Assembly (NCBI GenBank): GCA_022563535.1
Contig: JADFNE010000032.1
Span: forward strand, 1-48,765
DNA from: Myxococcales bacterium
GTDB taxonomy: Bacteria > Myxococcota_A > UBA9160 > UBA4427
Direction: 5' to 3'
DNA: 48,765 bases
In this document: positions 1 to 7,286 of the stretch, piece after piece
Layout: each line of letters starts with the position of its first letter
How positions within the stretch are numbered: position 1 is the first letter of the stretch
Program-made: the position numbers and the translations under genes
The notes under the pieces: generated by a model
What the model was told of the DNA's origin: nothing
What the model saw: only the letters and a program-made list of their open reading frames with translations
Database searches by the model: none

Positions 1-570
1 CTTCACCCTGTGGTGAAGGCCATCATCCTTCATTTCTGGCTCGCTTATGACCATCCCTTCATCGACGGAAATGGTCGAACAGCGAGAGCCCTGTTCTATT
101 GGTCAATGCTGTCGCAAGACTACTGGTTGATTGAATACGTATCGATTTCCAGCATTCTTCGGAAGGCACCAGCCAAGTACGGACGCTCTTTCCCCTATAC
201 CGAAACCGATGAGAATGACATCACGTACTTCATCGATGCCCAGCTCCATGTGATTGGAAGGGCGATCACTGAGCTTCACAACTATTTGGCCAGAAAGATG
301 AATGAAGTTCGCAAGACCGAGCAGCTTCTTCGGTCTTCTGTTCAGCTGAATCACCGGCAGCTAGCACTGTTAAGCCACGCGCTACGTCACCCCGGAACGC
401 GTTACTCAATCGAATCCCACAGACGAAGCCACGACATCACCTATCAGACCGCGCGCTCAGATCTTCTCGATCTCACGGATAAAGACGTGCTCATTAAATC
501 GCGTTCAGGGAAGGCGTACCAATTTACTCCAGTGCATGACCTGTACGAATGCCTAAAGTCTCTCGCCTAG
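1..570 (+). CDS. Fic family protein, C-terminal part (5' end outside window)
   Basis: The reading frame is open to the left edge, so this is the C-terminal 189 residues of a longer protein. It carries the Fic signature HPFIDGNGRTAR, with the catalytic His and the phosphate-binding GNGR loop. Fic enzymes transfer AMP or another NMP from a nucleotide to a target protein hydroxyl. About 60 residues after the motif, the C-terminus (around SIESHRRSHDITYQTARSDL) looks like a winged-helix domain, the usual arrangement in class II Fic proteins. The inhibitory helix motif, if present, would lie outside the window, so activity control cannot be judged. It sits at the start of a run of cassette-like accessory genes. 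Fic assignment is secure; the target is unknown. Confidence 0.93.
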   Translation, partial: LHPVVKAIILHFWLAYDHPFIDGNGRTARALFYWSMLSQDYWLIEYVSISSILRKAPAKYGRSFPYTETDENDITYFIDAQLHVIGRAITELHNYLARKMNEVRKTEQLLRSSVQLNHRQLALLSHALRHPGTRYSIESHRRSHDITYQTARSDLLDLTDKDVLIKSRSGKAYQFTPVHDLYECLKSLA

Positions 571-766
571 AGTAGCCTGACTGCAAGTTCAAAGTGCATT
601 AAAACTCGAGCCTATCACGAACTCCTCCAGGGCGTGCTGACCGGTCGGGCAGGCTAGGGCTCGAGTCAAATTGAACCGTGGTATTCTGCGAACGTATCTG
701 GCGAGTCAGCCGCGGCGCCAGGTTGCCGCCTGCCGCTGAACGCCAAACCGTTGGGCGGCAAACTTG
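571..766 (+). other. Intergenic leader with attC-like 3' arm before first paralog
   Basis: There is no gene here. An inverted repeat (ctcgagcc at 605-612, ggctcgag at 658-665) follows the Fic gene. The segment gagtcaaattgaaccgtg (663-680) recurs with one mismatch at 1763-1780, upstream of the second paralog. The 3' end, around 731-757, reads ccgctgaacgcc, then aaacc, then GTTGGGC (750-756). This matches the right arm of an integron attC site (consensus GTTRRRY), and the next ORF starts 10 nt later, as cassette ORFs commonly do. No complementary RYYYAAC left arm could be found, so this is called a half or decayed site. Confidence 0.5.
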
Positions 767-1239
767 ATGCTTGAAGACCTTGGAAATATCGCTGACCTGA
801 TCGCGGCGATTGCAACCATCGCAACTCTCGGGTACCTCGCGTTCCAGGTCAAACAAAATACGAAGGCCCTCCGGGGTTCGTCGGCTGAAACGGTCATGGA
901 GAGTGAAATCGCTGCCGTTGCATTGACTACTCAACACATCAACGTCTTTCGACGCGGCAATGACAACATTTCAGAGTTGAATGCTGATGAGAGGGCTGTG
1001 TATGACCAACTCATATTTATCGAAATCTCGCAAACCTGGTCCGCGTTCACTCAATATCAGAGCGGACTGATGAGTGAGGTCACGTTCGCAGCGTTTCGCA
1101 CTTCATGGGTACGCTCAATGAGGAACCCGGGTTTTCGAATCTCTTGGGCGGAACAAAAAAAATATTTCCGGAGGATTTTTGCCGATGCTTCGACGAATTG
1201 TCCGCTGCCAGCGAGAGTGCTGCCCCGCTTCCAGATTGA
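767..1239 (+). pseudogene. Membrane-anchored hypothetical protein, frameshifted at an A8 run (paralog of 1877-2347)
   Basis: The N-terminus (MLEDLGNIADLIAAIATIATLGYLAFQVKQNT) is a single membrane helix followed by a soluble domain. It is collinear with the protein at 1877-2347: YLAFQVKQNTK versus YLAFQIRQNTK, then shared spacing of ADERAVYDQL/DERAAYGYL and NPGFRISWAE/RPGFRQIWSE. At the run of eight A (1155-1162) the frame leaves the homology and would run on to 1318 with an unrelated tail. Re-reading one base restores IFPEDFCRCFDELSAASES up to a TGA at 1237-1239. This matches the paralog's WPKEFSQCLDEAVASSE and gives the same length (157 versus 156 residues). A base is therefore missing in the sequence, or the gene is genuinely broken, or it relies on -1 slippage. 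Start ATG 767 lies 10 nt after an attC-like core. Function unknown. Confidence 0.72.
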
Positions 1240-1329
1240 AGTCCGCGGATTCTCCGTGCGAATCAGTACCGGCGTGCAGTTTGATCGGCGTGCCCAGCAC
1301 TGGTCAAGGCAAGCTTAGGAGGACTAAAT

Positions 1330-1734
1330 ATGATTACAGGTCGGTGTGAATGCGGCAGCGTACAGTATCAAGTCGATGGCGAGATCAACGACTTCAGTCA
1401 CTGCCATTGCAGTCAGTGTCGACGGCTCCATGGTGCCGCCTTCGCGACGTACGCCGGTGTTGTACGCAACGAATTCTCCTTTCTATCGGGGCAGCAGGAT
1501 CTAACGAGGTATGGGTCATCACATGATCACACCCGTGTGTTTTGCCGCATCTGCGGGTCCAATATCCTGGTTGAACTCGATTTCGAACCGGAAGCCGTTT
1601 ACCTGGCAATGGGCACGGTAGACGGTGATCCAAAGTGTCCTCCCGCCTACCACATCTTTGTCGGCTCGAAGGCACCCTGGTACAACTTTGATGATTCGTC
1701 TGTGCGGCATGACACTTTTCCGGAGGATGAGTGA
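1330..1734 (+). CDS. GFA family (Gfa-like, CENP-V fold) zinc protein
   Basis: The 134-residue protein starts MITGRCECGSVQYQV. It carries paired Cys motifs for two zinc sites: C-x-C near residues 6-8, HCHCSQC near 25-31 and CRIC near 74-77. Full-length glutathione-dependent formaldehyde-activating (GFA) family proteins have this size and layout. Family members are named for S-hydroxymethylglutathione synthase, but most small homologues have no proven substrate. A strong AGGAGG at 1317-1322 sits 7 nt before ATG 1330, unlike the neighbouring ORFs. GFA proteins are frequent integron cassette cargo, which fits the surrounding core sites, but I see no complete attC directly after this gene. Family call firm; reaction not. 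Confidence 0.9.
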   Translation: MITGRCECGSVQYQVDGEINDFSHCHCSQCRRLHGAAFATYAGVVRNEFSFLSGQQDLTRYGSSHDHTRVFCRICGSNILVELDFEPEAVYLAMGTVDGDPKCPPAYHIFVGSKAPWYNFDDSSVRHDTFPEDE

Positions 1735-1876
1735 GCTGCCTGTCAGCCGACAACGACCAGCAGAGTCAAATTGATCCGTGTTACCGTTCTGGCGGCGCTG
1801 CAGTCCCAACGTTGGTGGTCAGCGCTAGTCGTTGCGGCTGAAACCCAGGCCGTGATGTGGCGCCGAAAGGAAATTG
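1735..1876 (+). other. Leader of second paralog, duplicated from 663-766
   Basis: This gap repeats gagtcaaattgatccgtg (1763-1780), found with one mismatch at 663-680. It also contains gcggctgaaacccaggccgt (1835-1854), which aligns with the attC-like arm before the first paralog but has lost the GTTGGGC core. A palindrome tcccaacgttgg lies at 1804-1815. Leader and gene therefore appear to have been duplicated together. An AAAGGA at 1866-1871 sits 5 nt from ATG 1877 and probably serves as the ribosome-binding site. Confidence 0.5.
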
Positions 1877-2347
1877 ATGAACTGGAACGCGGTAGCGGCC
1901 ATTTCCGAAGCGTTGGGCGCAGTGGGTGTGATCGTAACGGTGATTTACCTTGCGTTTCAAATTCGACAGAACACGAAGTCGATTCAGGGGGCTACTGAAC
2001 AGACCCTCATGAATGCAGAGGTGGACGTGTTCGGATTGTGGGCGCAGCACGCGAGTGTGGCTCGGCGCGGTGACGCTGATCTTGGTGATTTAGATCCAGA
2101 CGAGAGGGCGGCGTACGGGTATCTCGTGAGCGCGGAGATGTCCCAGCTGTATGGTGCATTCGTTCAGTACCAGCGAAAACTCATACCCGAATCTGTTTGG
2201 GTGGCGTATTTAAATAGTTGGCGGGACGTCGTCAATAGGCCGGGGTTCCGACAGATTTGGTCCGAAATTCAAACGAGCTGGCCGAAAGAATTCAGCCAGT
2301 GCCTCGACGAGGCCGTGGCGAGTTCGGAAGGGTCGCTCAATTGCTAG
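1877..2347 (+). CDS. Membrane-anchored hypothetical protein (intact paralog of 767-1239)
   Basis: The 156-residue protein has one N-terminal membrane helix (about residues 5-30, AISEALGAVGVIVTVIYLAFQIRQ) and a cytosolic helical domain. That domain has conserved features shared with the frameshifted copy upstream: Q-N-T-K after the helix, DERAAY, SQLYGAFVQYQ, and RPGFRQIW. Proteins with this layout are common hypotheticals in marine and environmental bacteria, and no activity is known to me. ATG 1877 is chosen over TTG 1874 because an AAAGGA precedes it. The stop codon TAG (2345-2347) overlaps a GTTAGGC core at 2347-2353, placing the gene at a cassette boundary. Confidence 0.75.
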   Translation: MNWNAVAAISEALGAVGVIVTVIYLAFQIRQNTKSIQGATEQTLMNAEVDVFGLWAQHASVARRGDADLGDLDPDERAAYGYLVSAEMSQLYGAFVQYQRKLIPESVWVAYLNSWRDVVNRPGFRQIWSEIQTSWPKEFSQCLDEAVASSEGSLNC

Positions 2348-2353
2348 TTAGGC
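2347..2353 (+). other. attC-like core site GTTAGGC
   Basis: The heptamer GTTAGGC fits the integron core consensus GTTRRRY. The extended decamer GTTAGGCGGC recurs as GTTGGGCGGC at 750-759 and 2807-2816. An ORF starts 11 nt downstream in each of two cases (767 and this one) and 12 nt downstream in the third (2826). No left arm of this site is visible because it would lie inside the preceding gene, so on its own the call is weak. It gains weight from the series. Confidence 0.45.
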
Positions 2354-2364
2354 GGCATGAGATA

Positions 2365-2601
2365 GTGTCGAAACACATTTCAATCGCTCTCCTACTCCGC
2401 ACCCTGGTCGGTTGCAGTGTATTCGCAGCTCCCATCTTCGTGGCCTGTGACTCGAATCTTTTTTCTGAAGGTCCATCCGCTGTCTGCACGGAGTCGGGCG
2501 TACAATGTCAGCTCTCGGCAGGGCCCCTCGGCGTTTGCGAGCGGTCGCCCTGTTCGCCCGGTGCAAACTCGCCCTGCTTCCAATGCACCTCGCAGCACTA
2601 G
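2365..2601 (+). CDS. Small Cys-rich secreted or lipoprotein
   Basis: From GTG 2365 the frame encodes 78 residues: a hydrophobic N-terminus (SIALLLRTLVGCSVFAAPIF), then a short domain with a regular cysteine pattern (C-x6-C-x9-C-x4-C-x8-C-x2-C) ending QCTSQH. The hydrophobic start with LVGC or FVAC could be a lipobox, or a cleaved signal peptide. The tail resembles small Cys-rich exported proteins I associate with Myxococcota-type genomes, but this is from memory. The start is inferred: GTG 2365 is 11 nt after the GTTAGGC core, and the longer upstream frame would run through the preceding gene. The ORF is followed by a full attC site, so it is the clearest cassette cargo in the window. Confidence 0.6.
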   Translation: MSKHISIALLLRTLVGCSVFAAPIFVACDSNLFSEGPSAVCTESGVQCQLSAGPLGVCERSPCSPGANSPCFQCTSQH

Positions 2602-2685
2602 CCATCCTGCGCGACGCGCACGGGGAGTCGCCTGGTTCCGGGTTGAACCCGCCATATTTCACTCGCCGCGAATGAATGAACGTCC

Positions 2686-2813
2686 GCCCAACATGCCGTT
2701 GCACCGGGCGGGCTCACTCTTGGCCGTCACTGAGCGTGGTACCATGCCAGCTCTTCTGGTCTTCAGTGTCGGTGGTAGATCGCCGCCAGCTGCTGAATGC
2801 CGATCCGTTGGGC
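2686..2813 (+). repeat. Integron attC recombination site (128 bp)
   Basis: The left core GCCCAAC (2686-2692) is the exact reverse complement of the right core GTTGGGC (2807-2813). Inside these, atgccgttgcaccgggcggg pairs imperfectly with cgccgccagctgctgaatgc, leaving unpaired bases of the kind that orient attC folding. The centre can form further stems around gtggtaccatgcc. Length, core consensus (RYYYAAC...GTTRRRY) and imperfect L boxes are all typical of attC. The next ORF begins 12 nt after the right core. This is the best evidence that 1-3330 is a cassette array. No tyrosine recombinase IntI gene is present in the window. Confidence 0.75.
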
Positions 2814-2825
2814 GGCCAGAAACCG

Positions 2826-3329
2826 ATGCGTCTCGCTTTGGCCATTGTCGCTGCGATCTTGAACCTGGCGGACGCAAGTCTGGCCAGTGCGTGCCGGTGC
2901 CTTCCAAACGACACGGTCGAGGCTCAGTACGAACGGGCCGAGCTGGTCTTTTTCGGTCGAGTCACCTTCCACAACGGCGCAGAGAGTCGCGAGACCCAGC
3001 GGCGGTTCTGGGAGTTCGAGGTGGAAGGTGTTTGGAAGGGTCCCGTTCAGCAGAAGATTCGGATCTACGCGCATTCACCCAAAAGCGGAGAATTCACTAG
3101 CTGCGACCGCGAGCTGGAGATCGGACAAATGTACCTCGTCTTCGCGAGTACGTTTCAGGGCTATCCCGGGCGTTTCCAGGCAGGCAAGTGCTCAGGAACC
3201 GTGGTGGGTGCCGACGCCATAGAAGCTCTTGGCGTGATCGGTGCCCCAACCCATCGGTTCTCAAGGAACCAGGACGAAGTTGGTAGCCGCGTCGTCGAAC
3301 ATCTGGATCGTAAGGCCGCTGTCGTTTGA
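2826..3329 (+). CDS. Secreted TIMP/netrin-like (NTR fold) protein
   Basis: ATG 2826 gives 167 residues. A signal peptide (MRLALAIVAAILNLADASLASA) is predicted to be cut just before CRCLPND, so the mature protein would begin Cys-x-Cys. The following YERAELVFFGRVTF, then VEGVWKGPVQQKIRIYAH and CDRELEIGQMYLVFA, follow the pattern of the tissue-inhibitor-of-metalloproteinase / netrin OB fold. In animal TIMPs the free N-terminal Cys binds the protease zinc; bacterial homologues are mostly uncharacterised. The gene lies 12 nt after an attC site, so it is probably cassette-borne. Its last 69 bases overlap the 3' end of the opposite-strand gene at 3261, so the C-terminus after about residue 140 may be read-through. 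Fold call good, function inferred. Confidence 0.7.
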   Translation: MRLALAIVAAILNLADASLASACRCLPNDTVEAQYERAELVFFGRVTFHNGAESRETQRRFWEFEVEGVWKGPVQQKIRIYAHSPKSGEFTSCDRELEIGQMYLVFASTFQGYPGRFQAGKCSGTVVGADAIEALGVIGAPTHRFSRNQDEVGSRVVEHLDRKAAVV

Positions 3330-4499
3330 GTGGACGATCACGATCTCGTCTATTCCGTCTTCGTCGAAGTCGATGGCGACGGGGACGACGTTTCCGTCGA
3401 AGTTGGCGAGTTGTGCGTCCTCGGCTGCCGTCAGGTAGCCCGAATCGAGGCCCGGGTTCTGCATCGGCGCGAGGTTTTGGTTGGCGTCGTCAAGGATCAA
3501 GACCTGGTCGGCGAGGGGGCGCTTGAAGGTGATGACGATCTCGTCCAGGCCGTCGTTGTCGAAGTCGCCGGAAGCGGTGTGGAGTTCGCCGTTGCCACCC
3601 GCACCGAGGATGTCCAGAGCGACTTGCATCACGCCCTTGGCTGATCCGGGGAGTGCGAAGTACTTGAAGCCAGTCGTGATGTCGTCCAGGATCTGGAGCT
3701 GGTTGTCCCCGCCGCTGCCCGAACTCACGATCAATTCCTGGTACCCGTCACCGTCGATGTCTCCGCAGGACACGTGGTTTTCTATGACGCGCGCGTAGCC
3801 GTCGAGGAAGTCCGCCCGCACTTTGATCGTTCTTTCGGAAATGCCGCCCGAGCCGTTGGGTCGCCGGTTTCGGATCAAGATTCGGCCGGATTCGCGGCGC
3901 ATGCGCTTGGATTTGGCATTGCTCAGCAGGTTGGTCAGCACGAGATCCACAACGCCGTCGCCCTCGAGGTCGCAGATCGTGTACTCGGTCCCGTAGGAGA
4001 TTTGATTCTTGATGTTCTTGAAGCTTTTGAACTCTTGGGGAAGAGCGTCAAAGGATCCGCTGCTGTCCTCTTCGGTGGCCACACCCATTACGCCCAGGGT
4101 GGCCGCTTCGATGGACATTTCTTCGGAAGTCATTGGCTCATCGGGCACTGCCGCGAGAACCAGCAGCGCATCGGAATACGGGGTCATGACCGCCATGTCA
4201 TCGTAGGCAGAGATTGAGATGAAGTTGTTCTGCGAATCTTCCAGGCTCAACGTGCTGCTCAGCACGCCACCGACCAGGTTGGGCATGCCGACGTCAATGT
4301 GCTGGTCGAAGACATCGGAGGTGGAGCCGACGTGAATCTTGTAGCCAGTGATGCTCGACTGCGCTGCGGGCGCCCATCCGACCGTCACCTCGACCACATT
4401 CGCGCTGGCGCTGGCCGCGGCAAAAGTGGCGCAACTCACAAGCACGATCGCGCGAGCGAGGTGTCGATAGGTTGCGAACGCATGCTGTCTGGCTTTCAT
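3261..4499 (-). CDS. Secreted calcium-binding FN3 / VCBS (FG-GAP) repeat protein
   Basis: From ATG 4499 the 412-residue product has a signal peptide (ARAIVLVSCATFAAASASA). An N-terminal fibronectin-III-like domain follows (VTVGWAPAAQSSITGYKIHVG), then FG-GAP/VCBS propeller blades. Each blade carries an EF-hand-like loop: DLEGDGVVDLVL, DIDGDGYQELIV, DFDNDGLDEIVI and DFDEDGIDEIVI. Such proteins are exported, calcium-stabilised and usually act in surface adhesion or binding. A GTG at 4547 would extend the N-terminus, but 4499 places the signal peptide properly. The region upstream holds a cluster of hairpins (4597-4691), and pckA terminates just before it. No enzymatic motif is seen. Confidence 0.8.
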   Translation of the reverse strand: MKARQHAFATYRHLARAIVLVSCATFAAASASANVVEVTVGWAPAAQSSITGYKIHVGSTSDVFDQHIDVGMPNLVGGVLSSTLSLEDSQNNFISISAYDDMAVMTPYSDALLVLAAVPDEPMTSEEMSIEAATLGVMGVATEEDSSGSFDALPQEFKSFKNIKNQISYGTEYTICDLEGDGVVDLVLTNLLSNAKSKRMRRESGRILIRNRRPNGSGGISERTIKVRADFLDGYARVIENHVSCGDIDGDGYQELIVSSGSGGDNQLQILDDITTGFKYFALPGSAKGVMQVALDILGAGGNGELHTASGDFDNDGLDEIVITFKRPLADQVLILDDANQNLAPMQNPGLDSGYLTAAEDAQLANFDGNVVPVAIDFDEDGIDEIVIVHSNDSGLTIQMFDDAATNFVLVP

Positions 4500-4596
4500 G
4501 CTCGATTCATCGGGAGCGAGCCAGACTGCAAAGGTGATCTTCCTCACAAGTGCTGTGAAAGATTCACCTAAATCCGAAAATTACCCCGGGGAGTGT

Positions 4597-4660
4597 GGGC
4601 CATAAATGGCCCAGCACAGCTGCGCAATCGCGGAAAATGCGTGCGAGTTGCGCAGTGCTG
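4597..4660. other. Two adjacent hairpins between pckA and the VCBS gene
   Basis: The first hairpin is gggccataaatggccc (4597-4612), a 7-bp perfect stem with a 2-nt loop. The second is a larger imperfect hairpin, with cagctgcgcaatcgc (4617-4631) facing gcgagttgcgcagtgctg (4643-4660). Both lie in the promoter or 5' leader region of the VCBS gene and just beyond the pckA terminator. They could be regulator sites, a leader structure or part of a small RNA. No known RNA family was recognised. Confidence 0.4.
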
Positions 4661-4661
4661 A

Positions 4662-4691
4662 TAAAAAAATGGCCGCTGTGAGGACAGCGGC
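4662..4691 (-). terminator. Rho-independent terminator of pckA
   Basis: Read on the minus strand, gccgctgt-cctc-acagcggc (4691-4672) is a perfect 8-bp GC-rich stem with a four-base loop. It is followed at once by catttttttat, a seven-T run at 4663-4669. It lies about 55 nt after the pckA stop codon, in the right orientation. Confidence 0.88.
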
Positions 4692-4745
4692 GTCTCCAGG
4701 CCGTCTGAGCGGGCTGGTTGTGTCGTCCTGGTTTTGGTGCTCGTT

Positions 4746-6287
4746 CTAGTTGAACTTTACCTCGTTGTTCGAAAACAATTGAGCAAGCTTGCGCGCCGCT
4801 TCGTCGTAGGCCGCGGAATCCGCCCAGGTATTTTTCGGGTTGAGAATCTCGGTCGGGACGTTTGCGCAAGTCGTCGGGACGCTGAGCCCGAAGAAGGGGT
4901 CTGTCATGACTTCGGCGCCAGCGAGACTGCCGTCGTGGATCGCGTCGATGATGGCCCGGGTCCAGGCGAGCTTCATGCGCTTACCGACTCCGTAGCCACC
5001 GCCGCTCCAGCCCGTGTTAACCAGCCAGGCGTGGGTGTTCTGGGCCTCCATCTTCTTGGCGAGCATTTCGCCGTAGACCTTGGGGTGGCGCACCAGGAAC
5101 GCGGCACCGAAGCAGGCGGAGAAGGTCGCCTCGGGTTCGGTGACGCCCATCTCCGTGCCCGCGACCTTGGCGGTGTAGCCGGCCAGAAACTGCTGCATTG
5201 CTTGTTCGGAGGAGAGGCGGCTCACCGGGGGGAGCACGCCAAAGGCATCGCAGGTCAAGAAGATGATGTTGCTCGGATGCCCGCCGATACAGGGTACGAC
5301 GACATTCGGAATGAAGTCGATCGGGTAGGAGGCCCGGGTGTTGACGGTCAGCGAATAGTCGCTGTAGTCGACCACGCGCGTGGCAGCGTCGAACACGACG
5401 TTCTCGAGCACGGTGCCAAAGCGGATGGCGCGGAAGATGTCTGGCTCCTCTTCCTCGCTCAGATCAATTGCCTTCGCGTAGCAGCCGCCTTCAATGTTGA
5501 AGATGCCTTCTTCGCTCCAGCAGTGTTCGTCGTCGCCGATCAAGAATCGCTTGGGGTCTGCAGAGAGCGTCGTCTTGCCCGTGCCCGAAAGGCCGAAGAA
5601 GATCGAGACATCCTTGTCTGCGCCCATATTGGCGCTGCAATGCATGGAAAGCACGCCTTTGTCGGGCATCAGATAGTGCATGATCGAGAATACGCCCTTC
5701 TTCATCTCGCCAGCGTACTGCGTGCCGAGAATGACGAACTCGCTCTTTTCGAAGTTGATCGCCACGCTGGCATCAGACGTCACGCCCTCGACTGTGGTGT
5801 CGGCGGACTGCGCGCCGGCGTTGAAGATGACGTAGTCGGGTTCGCCAAAGTTCTCGAGTTCAGAGGCGTTCGGACGCATCAACATGTTGTGCATGAAGAG
5901 TGCGTGATAGGGGCGCGAACAGATGACGCGAATGGAGAGTCGGTAGCGGGGGTCCCAACCCGCCCAACCGTCGACCACATAGAGACGTTCCTGGGCATTC
6001 AGATAGTCGATGGCGATGCGGCGATTTTTTTCAAAGGAGTCGGGGGACAGAGGAATGTTGACGTCGCCCCACCAAATGTTGTCTCGGCTGGTCGGGTGGT
6101 CGACGATGCGTTTGTCCTTGGGACTGCGACCTGTCTTGGCGCCAGAGATCGCGACCATCGCGCCGCTCGAAGTCAACGAACTTCCGTCATACGCAGTGCC
6201 GTGTTCGTAGAGTTCTGCGGGGGAGAGGTTGCGGAGGATCTCCTTGGACGTGATTCCGTACTGATTGAGCTCAATGCTCAGTGCCAT
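4746..6287 (-). CDS. pckA: Phosphoenolpyruvate carboxykinase (ATP)
   Basis: The 513-residue protein catalyses oxaloacetate + ATP to phosphoenolpyruvate + CO2 + ADP in the cytosol, the entry step of gluconeogenesis. It has the ATP-type kinase-1a P-loop GLSGTGKTTLS (about residues 232-242). Upstream is the oxaloacetate-binding region with SGAKTGRSPKDKRIV, and the kinase-2 / metal region HCWSEEGIFNIEGGCYAK lies just after the P-loop. Length is near the usual 520-540. ATG 6287 is the natural start. Transcription ends at the hairpin at 4662-4691. It stands alone, with no partner in an operon. Confidence 0.97.
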   Translation of the reverse strand: MALSIELNQYGITSKEILRNLSPAELYEHGTAYDGSSLTSSGAMVAISGAKTGRSPKDKRIVDHPTSRDNIWWGDVNIPLSPDSFEKNRRIAIDYLNAQERLYVVDGWAGWDPRYRLSIRVICSRPYHALFMHNMLMRPNASELENFGEPDYVIFNAGAQSADTTVEGVTSDASVAINFEKSEFVILGTQYAGEMKKGVFSIMHYLMPDKGVLSMHCSANMGADKDVSIFFGLSGTGKTTLSADPKRFLIGDDEHCWSEEGIFNIEGGCYAKAIDLSEEEEPDIFRAIRFGTVLENVVFDAATRVVDYSDYSLTVNTRASYPIDFIPNVVVPCIGGHPSNIIFLTCDAFGVLPPVSRLSSEQAMQQFLAGYTAKVAGTEMGVTEPEATFSACFGAAFLVRHPKVYGEMLAKKMEAQNTHAWLVNTGWSGGGYGVGKRMKLAWTRAIIDAIHDGSLAGAEVMTDPFFGLSVPTTCANVPTEILNPKNTWADSAAYDEAARKLAQLFSNNEVKFN

Positions 6288-6546
6288 GTTGCGATTCCTA
6301 ATTCGGAGGAGAGGGGCCGCGGGTCTCGCACGGACCCGAGGCGAGGGAGTTTACCCTGAGTGCGGCTTTCGGGTGAGTGATTCGGCGCGAGTTATCAAAA
6401 TCCATGCCTACCCCGCGGGGCCGGACAGCGAGATCTCGCTGCCGATCCTTGAAAGTCACTCTTGCGACCCTACACAATTCGGCGCTGTGAGGTGCAGAAT
6501 TGCTACGGTCGACCCGCAGGAGAAGATATAGGAGAAGAAGAGCGCC

Positions 6547-7266
6547 ATGGGGTTTCTAGAGACCGTTCTCAGCCAGGCGATCGAAATCAATTTCGCCCCC
6601 TTCATCGTGGCCATCGTGGTCGGCAGCGCAATTGGACTCGAACGCGAGATCCACGGACGACCCGCCGGACTGCGCACGCACATACTCGTTTGTCTTTCGT
6701 CGGCCGTGCTGGTTCATGCATCGCGCATGGGATCGCTTGCCGCCCAATCCAACGGCCTTCTCGAAAATTATATCTACGACCCCAATCGACTCGGTGCGGG
6801 AATTGTGACGGGAATCGGCTTTCTGGGGGCTGCGGCGGTGATTCGCTCGGGCGACATCGTGCGCGGCATCACCACCGGTGCGTGTGTTTGGTCGGTGGCG
6901 AGTCTCGGGGTGGTGATCGGTCAAGGCCATTACGCCCTCGCACTGGCTGGCGCACTCACCATGCTGATGGTGTTGGTGGTCTTCGACTATATGTTCGTCT
7001 GGGTGACCCCCGTGGTGTATCGCAAACTCACGGTTAGCGGCCGACACAACCACTTTGTGACCGTCCGGAGCCGCATCGAAGCGCTCCTGCGCGAAGCGAG
7101 AATTACGGTGCAGGACGTTTCGTGCAACCTGCGGCCCGAGGCGGACAGCTTCGATCTCATCTTTCACATTCGCTGCCGAACGCAAGTCCGCGCTCCTGAT
7201 ATCGTGGCCAGAATCGTGGATCTCGAGGGTGTCTCGAGCGGGGAGTGGGGACAGCTTCAGCAGTAG
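6547..7266 (+). CDS. MgtC/SapB family membrane protein
   Basis: The 239-residue protein has four to five membrane segments in the first 150 residues. It shows the family signatures GSAIGLEREIHGRPAGLRTHILVC and GAGIVTGIGFLGAAAVIRSGD...GITTGACVW, followed by a soluble ACT-like C-terminal domain. MgtC-type proteins are linked to growth at low magnesium and to control of the F-type ATP synthase in pathogens, while the wider family has no settled activity. An aggagaag lies upstream (6529-6536). The gene converges with the MFS gene at 7287, leaving a 20-nt gap, and no terminator hairpin is obvious. Confidence 0.92.
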   Translation: MGFLETVLSQAIEINFAPFIVAIVVGSAIGLEREIHGRPAGLRTHILVCLSSAVLVHASRMGSLAAQSNGLLENYIYDPNRLGAGIVTGIGFLGAAAVIRSGDIVRGITTGACVWSVASLGVVIGQGHYALALAGALTMLMVLVVFDYMFVWVTPVVYRKLTVSGRHNHFVTVRSRIEALLREARITVQDVSCNLRPEADSFDLIFHIRCRTQVRAPDIVARIVDLEGVSSGEWGQLQQ

Positions 7267-7286
7267 GCAGCTCCCCGGCAGGTCTT

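Noticed and set aside
1799-1817. cccaacgttggtgg as a second complete attC core
   Set aside because: GTTGGTG does not fit GTTRRRY, and the adjacent aligned arm at 1835-1854 shows a decayed core instead.
4734-6359. Long plus-strand open frame opposite pckA
   Set aside because: It mirrors the pckA codon pattern on the other strand, shows no family motif and has low-complexity composition. pckA has complete motifs.
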